A stretch of 64,000 nt of DNA from Novosphingobium sp. Fuku2-ISO-50. GTDB lineage: Bacteria; Pseudomonadota; Alphaproteobacteria; Sphingomonadales; Sphingomonadaceae. The number at the start of each line of letters is the position of its first letter. Within the stretch, counting starts at the first letter, position 1. Below are positions 61,175-64,000 of the stretch, in pieces. The position numbers were made by a program, and so were the translations under genes. The notes under the pieces are model-generated. The model worked only from the letters and a program-made list of their open reading frames with translations. It was not told where the DNA came from and did no database searches. The stretch is from positions 67,997 through 131,996 of the forward strand of contig NZ_KQ954290.1 of NCBI RefSeq assembly GCF_001519055.1, written 5' to 3'.

Positions 61175-63496
61175 ATGATAAAACAGAAAGACGTGCTGTG
61201 TTCGGTGGCTGCGGGCGCCATTGTTCTGGCTGCCGGCCCGGCTTGGGCCCAGAACGCCACGTCAACCACCGCATCAACCGCAGCACCTGCCACTCCGGGC
61301 GCAACGCCCGAAGCATCTGGCTCGGGCATTCAGGACATTGTGGTGACGGCGCAGCGCCGGACCGAGAGTTTGCAAAAGGCGGCGTTGGCGGTCAGCGTTC
61401 TGGGCAGTGACGCGCTGAAGCAGGCGGGCGTGACCCAGGCGCAGGATCTGACCAATCTGGTGCCCGCGCTGACTTTGTCGAGCACAGGCGGCGGCGGCAC
61501 GCAGGTTACCATTCGCGGCGTCGGCAACTTTGCGGGCAACCCCTATGCCGAACCTGCGGTCGCGGTAAACCTGGACGGCGTCTATCTGGCCCGTTCGAGC
61601 GGGCCGACCGGGTTGTATTATGATCTTGACCGGGTCGAGGTTCTCAAAGGGCCGCAGGGCACGCTGTATGGCCGCAATGCGACCGCCGGCGCCGTCAACG
61701 TGATCGCGCGCAGGCCGCAGAACGGCTATGAAGCCGAGGGCGAGGTCGAATACGGCAACTACAACAACCGGCGTGTCGAACTCGCGCTCAACGCACCGAT
61801 CGAAGGTGTGGGCGCGATCCGGATTTCCGGGGTCGTGGCCAAACGTGACGGCTATGAATCGGATGGTTACGACGACGAAGACACCCAGGCTGTGCGGGGT
61901 CAGTTGCTGGTCGATCACGGCGGGCCATTCTCGCTGCTGGTGGTGGGCGATTATGCGCACACCGGCGGCATGGGCTCAGGGGGCGTCTTTGCCTTGTCGG
62001 AAACCGGGTTTGTGTCGTCGAACCCCTATCTGGGCGCGGCCGTCGACGGATCGAATGCGATTTTGCAGGGCGCTTCCCTGGGGATAACGCACGGAGCCAC
62101 TGCAAACCTGCTGCCCCCGTTCAAGACCGACGGCTTTATCGACGTCAACAACTGGGGCATCAGCGCCACGGCCAAGTATGACTTCGGTGGGGCCGAGTTG
62201 ACAGTCATCCCTGCCTATCGCAACAGCGTGAGCCACTATCTGCATTACGACGCCGGTTTTCCGGTCAATTCGGACGAGTACTCGAAGGCAACTTCAGTCG
62301 AAGCCCGGCTTGGCTCCAAAAACAAGGCCGCTGCCCTGCAATGGCTGATCGGAGCCTATTTCTTCAATGAAGACCTCAATTTTGATCTGGTTCCCTATCA
62401 GGGCGTGGCCTACGGACCGACCCAGCCGATCCTCAACACGCGCAGTCTCGCTGCGTTCGGTCAAGCCACTTACGCGCTGACGAGCGCGCTGCGCCTGACC
62501 GGTGGCCTGCGCTATACCAACGAACGCAAGACGCAGAATGGTCAGTTGGGCTATGGCCCGGGGCCGGGCTTGCCGGTCACCTATGTGTCCCTCGACGGCG
62601 GGCTGATCCAGGAAAGCCGGGTGAACTGGAAGGCGGGCGTGGAATTTGACGCCGGCCCCCACTCGCTGCTTTACGCCAATGCGGCGACAGGCTTCAAGGC
62701 GGGCGGCTTTTACGCATCGGCACTCAATCCCACCGCGCCCGATCCGGCAACGTCCAATACCTCACTGCCAGAAACGATTACCGCGTTTACCGCAGGCGCC
62801 AAAAACCGGTTCTTCGGCAATACGCTGCAATTGAACGTCGAAGGTTTTTACTGGAAGTACAAGGATCAGCAGATCACCCATATCGGGCCGGTTTATCCGG
62901 CGGCTGCGGGGAATAACCTGATCACCGAAAATGCCGGGAGTGCCGATATCTATGGCGCCGAAGCCGATCTGGTCTGGCAACCGATCTCGACCGATCGGTT
63001 TGCCGCCGATGTCCAGTATCTCCATGCGAAGTACAATAGTTTTGTATATTATCAGGCGAATGTTGCTGGCCCCGGCAGTTCTCCACAGACTGCCTGCGCC
63101 TACACGACAAACGCCGCTGATACTCAGTTTACCGTAAATTGCTCGGGCCGCGTCATGCCCCGGTCTCCGAAATGGACCGTGAACCTGTCGTACCAGCACA
63201 CGTTCGAACTCGGTCATGTCGGCACGCTTGATGCCAGGGTCGGCACGCGGATCGAATCCGAATCCGTGCTCGGCATCGAATATCTGCCCGGCGAATATCA
63301 AAAGGCCTATACCAAAACCAATGCCAGCCTGACCTGGCATGACGCAAACAAGCGCTATTCCATCACCGGATACGTCGACAATATCGAAAAATCCGTGGTG
63401 AAAACTTACGCCTTTGTCCAACCGGTCGTCGGCATTCCCATGGTCGGCCTCGACGCTCCCCGTACTTACGGCGTGCGCCTCACCGGCAAATTCTGA
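61175..63496 (+). CDS. TonB-dependent outer-membrane receptor (module 2, second copy)
   Basis: A 773-residue receptor with a signal peptide ending at PAWAQN and a Thr/Ala/Pro-rich linker. The plug starts DIVVTAQRRTESLQKAALAV and includes RGVGNFAGNPYAEPAVAVNL and RVEVLKGPQGTLYGRNATAG; the barrel ends RTYGVRLTGKF. GGGGAGG lies eight bases before the ATG at 61175. The close match of plug and barrel landmarks (KNRFFGNTLQ, TENAG, IYGAE) with the receptor at 53230-55488 shows a duplication with divergence, possibly for related substrates. Confidence 0.9.
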   Translation: MIKQKDVLCSVAAGAIVLAAGPAWAQNATSTTASTAAPATPGATPEASGSGIQDIVVTAQRRTESLQKAALAVSVLGSDALKQAGVTQAQDLTNLVPALTLSSTGGGGTQVTIRGVGNFAGNPYAEPAVAVNLDGVYLARSSGPTGLYYDLDRVEVLKGPQGTLYGRNATAGAVNVIARRPQNGYEAEGEVEYGNYNNRRVELALNAPIEGVGAIRISGVVAKRDGYESDGYDDEDTQAVRGQLLVDHGGPFSLLVVGDYAHTGGMGSGGVFALSETGFVSSNPYLGAAVDGSNAILQGASLGITHGATANLLPPFKTDGFIDVNNWGISATAKYDFGGAELTVIPAYRNSVSHYLHYDAGFPVNSDEYSKATSVEARLGSKNKAAALQWLIGAYFFNEDLNFDLVPYQGVAYGPTQPILNTRSLAAFGQATYALTSALRLTGGLRYTNERKTQNGQLGYGPGPGLPVTYVSLDGGLIQESRVNWKAGVEFDAGPHSLLYANAATGFKAGGFYASALNPTAPDPATSNTSLPETITAFTAGAKNRFFGNTLQLNVEGFYWKYKDQQITHIGPVYPAAAGNNLITENAGSADIYGAEADLVWQPISTDRFAADVQYLHAKYNSFVYYQANVAGPGSSPQTACAYTTNAADTQFTVNCSGRVMPRSPKWTVNLSYQHTFELGHVGTLDARVGTRIESESVLGIEYLPGEYQKAYTKTNASLTWHDANKRYSITGYVDNIEKSVVKTYAFVQPVVGIPMVGLDAPRTYGVRLTGKF

Positions 63497-63507
63497 CCAA
63501 CCAATCA

Positions 63508-63545
63508 AACGGGCTCCGGCAGGCCTTAACCTGCCGGGGCCCGTT
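63508..63545. terminator. Strong hairpin between the last receptor and the AraC gene
   Basis: AACGGGCTCCGGCAGG (63508-63523) pairs over 16 bp (one G-U) with CCTGCCGGGGCCCGTT (63530-63545), loop 6 nt. It starts 12 bp after the receptor stop and serves both convergent genes. Confidence 0.75.
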
Positions 63546-63575
63546 CATCCATGCAAAGTCACCGAGTGCAGGCTC

Positions 63576-64000
63576 TCAAGCCGCCCCATTGCGGCTTTGC
63601 ATCCGCCATTGCCCCGGCGTCTTGCCGAACTGACGCGCAAAGGCGCGCACCAGGGCCGGTGCGGACCCAAACCCGATCTCCTGCGCAATATCGCTTAGCG
63701 AAGCATTGGAGCGCCCGAGCATATCTGCTGCAATTTGCAATCGCAGGCGGTTGATTGTCTTGAGCGGGGTATCGTTGAAGGCCTTGCGAAACCGCTCGAA
63801 GAACGCTGCCCGGCTGAGACCGGCGGCCACGGCCAATGTTTCAACCGTCCAGGCGTCGCCCGGACGCGCAAAAAAGGCCGACATCGCGCGCAACACGAAT
63901 TCATCGTGCAGCACGCCATTGCCCGGCAACGTGCCCTGCCACAGCTGCGAGCGCACAAATCCGACCAGTTGCAGCATGATCACTTCGGCCAGCCGGCGCG
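63576..64000 (-). CDS. AraC-family transcriptional regulator, C-terminal part
   Basis: The gene runs off the right edge, so about 140 C-terminal residues are seen. Two helix-turn-helix motifs are clear: WTVETLAVAAGLSRAAFFERFRKAF and ASLSDIAQEIGFGSAPALVRAFARQFGKTPGQWR. The region before them (EVIMLQLVGFVRSQLWQ, DEFVLRAMSAFFARPGDAW) fits AraC proteins with an N-terminal cupin-type domain. It converges with the last TonB receptor. Its target and effector cannot be told. Confidence 0.85.
   Translation of the reverse strand, partial: RRLAEVIMLQLVGFVRSQLWQGTLPGNGVLHDEFVLRAMSAFFARPGDAWTVETLAVAAGLSRAAFFERFRKAFNDTPLKTINRLRLQIAADMLGRSNASLSDIAQEIGFGSAPALVRAFARQFGKTPGQWRMQSRNGAA

Overview
The window looks like a chromosome or large-plasmid segment of an alphaproteobacterial sphingomonad (Novosphingobium/Sphingobium type). 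It has high GC, five long TonB-dependent receptors in 64 kb, many aromatic-catabolic enzymes and short operons with ATGA overlaps. No rRNA, tRNA, CRISPR array, insertion sequence or replication origin was recognised. The genus is an inference from gene content.

Layout. 0-1.4 kb: the end of a biotin-dependent carboxyltransferase gene and a HAD phosphatase. 1.4-8.4 kb: a TetR repressor divergent from a complete RND efflux operon (adaptor, pump, outer-membrane lipoprotein), then a small protein made partly of nine VNAG repeats. 8.4-18.2 kb: meta-cleavage module 1, with a CoA-transferase A/B, an MhpA-like flavin hydroxylase, an IclR regulator, a two-domain extradiol dioxygenase, a FAH-family hydrolase, an MFS transporter and a TonB receptor.

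18.3-38.1 kb is the most interesting part. It holds a rearranged indole-3-acetate (auxin) degradation set: iacG-, iacE-, iacB-, iacA- and iacI-like genes, then iacD-, iacC- and iacH-like genes. Interleaved are an arylacetaldehyde dehydrogenase, an AraC-type regulator, a PQQ/heme c alcohol dehydrogenase and two TonB receptors. Next to it is a tryptophan-tryptophylquinone amine dehydrogenase operon whose small subunit carries the signatures of aromatic amine dehydrogenase, the tryptamine/phenylethylamine enzyme. The simplest reading is a funnel: tryptamine or tryptophol to indole-3-acetaldehyde, then to indole-3-acetate, then to a catechol-type product. 38.1-41.6 kb adds an MFS transporter, a hydroxyquinol-type intradiol dioxygenase, a maleylacetate reductase and the tail of a broken CoA-transferase gene.

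41.6-50.7 kb is one minus-strand surface-polysaccharide operon. rfbF-rfbG-rfbH make CDP-4-keto-3,6-dideoxyglucose. They are followed by an HpcH-type aldolase, a HAD protein, an acetolactate-synthase-like ThDP enzyme, a sugar reductase/epimerase, a polyprenyl-phosphate glycosyltransferase and a GtrA flippase. This fits synthesis and transfer of a branched-chain deoxysugar. Its upstream edge is AT-rich.

51.5-63.5 kb is meta-cleavage module 2: a GntR regulator, FAH hydrolase, TonB receptor, acetoacetate-decarboxylase-family protein, small membrane protein, MhpA-like hydroxylase, single-domain extradiol dioxygenase, TetR regulator, beta-keto-acid cleavage enzyme and a second, closely related TonB receptor. 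The window ends inside an AraC-type regulator.

A second theme is short perfect or near-perfect tandem repeats (6-18 bp units, 2-9 copies) at gene ends, signal-peptide junctions and intergenic gaps. At least eight such arrays are visible.
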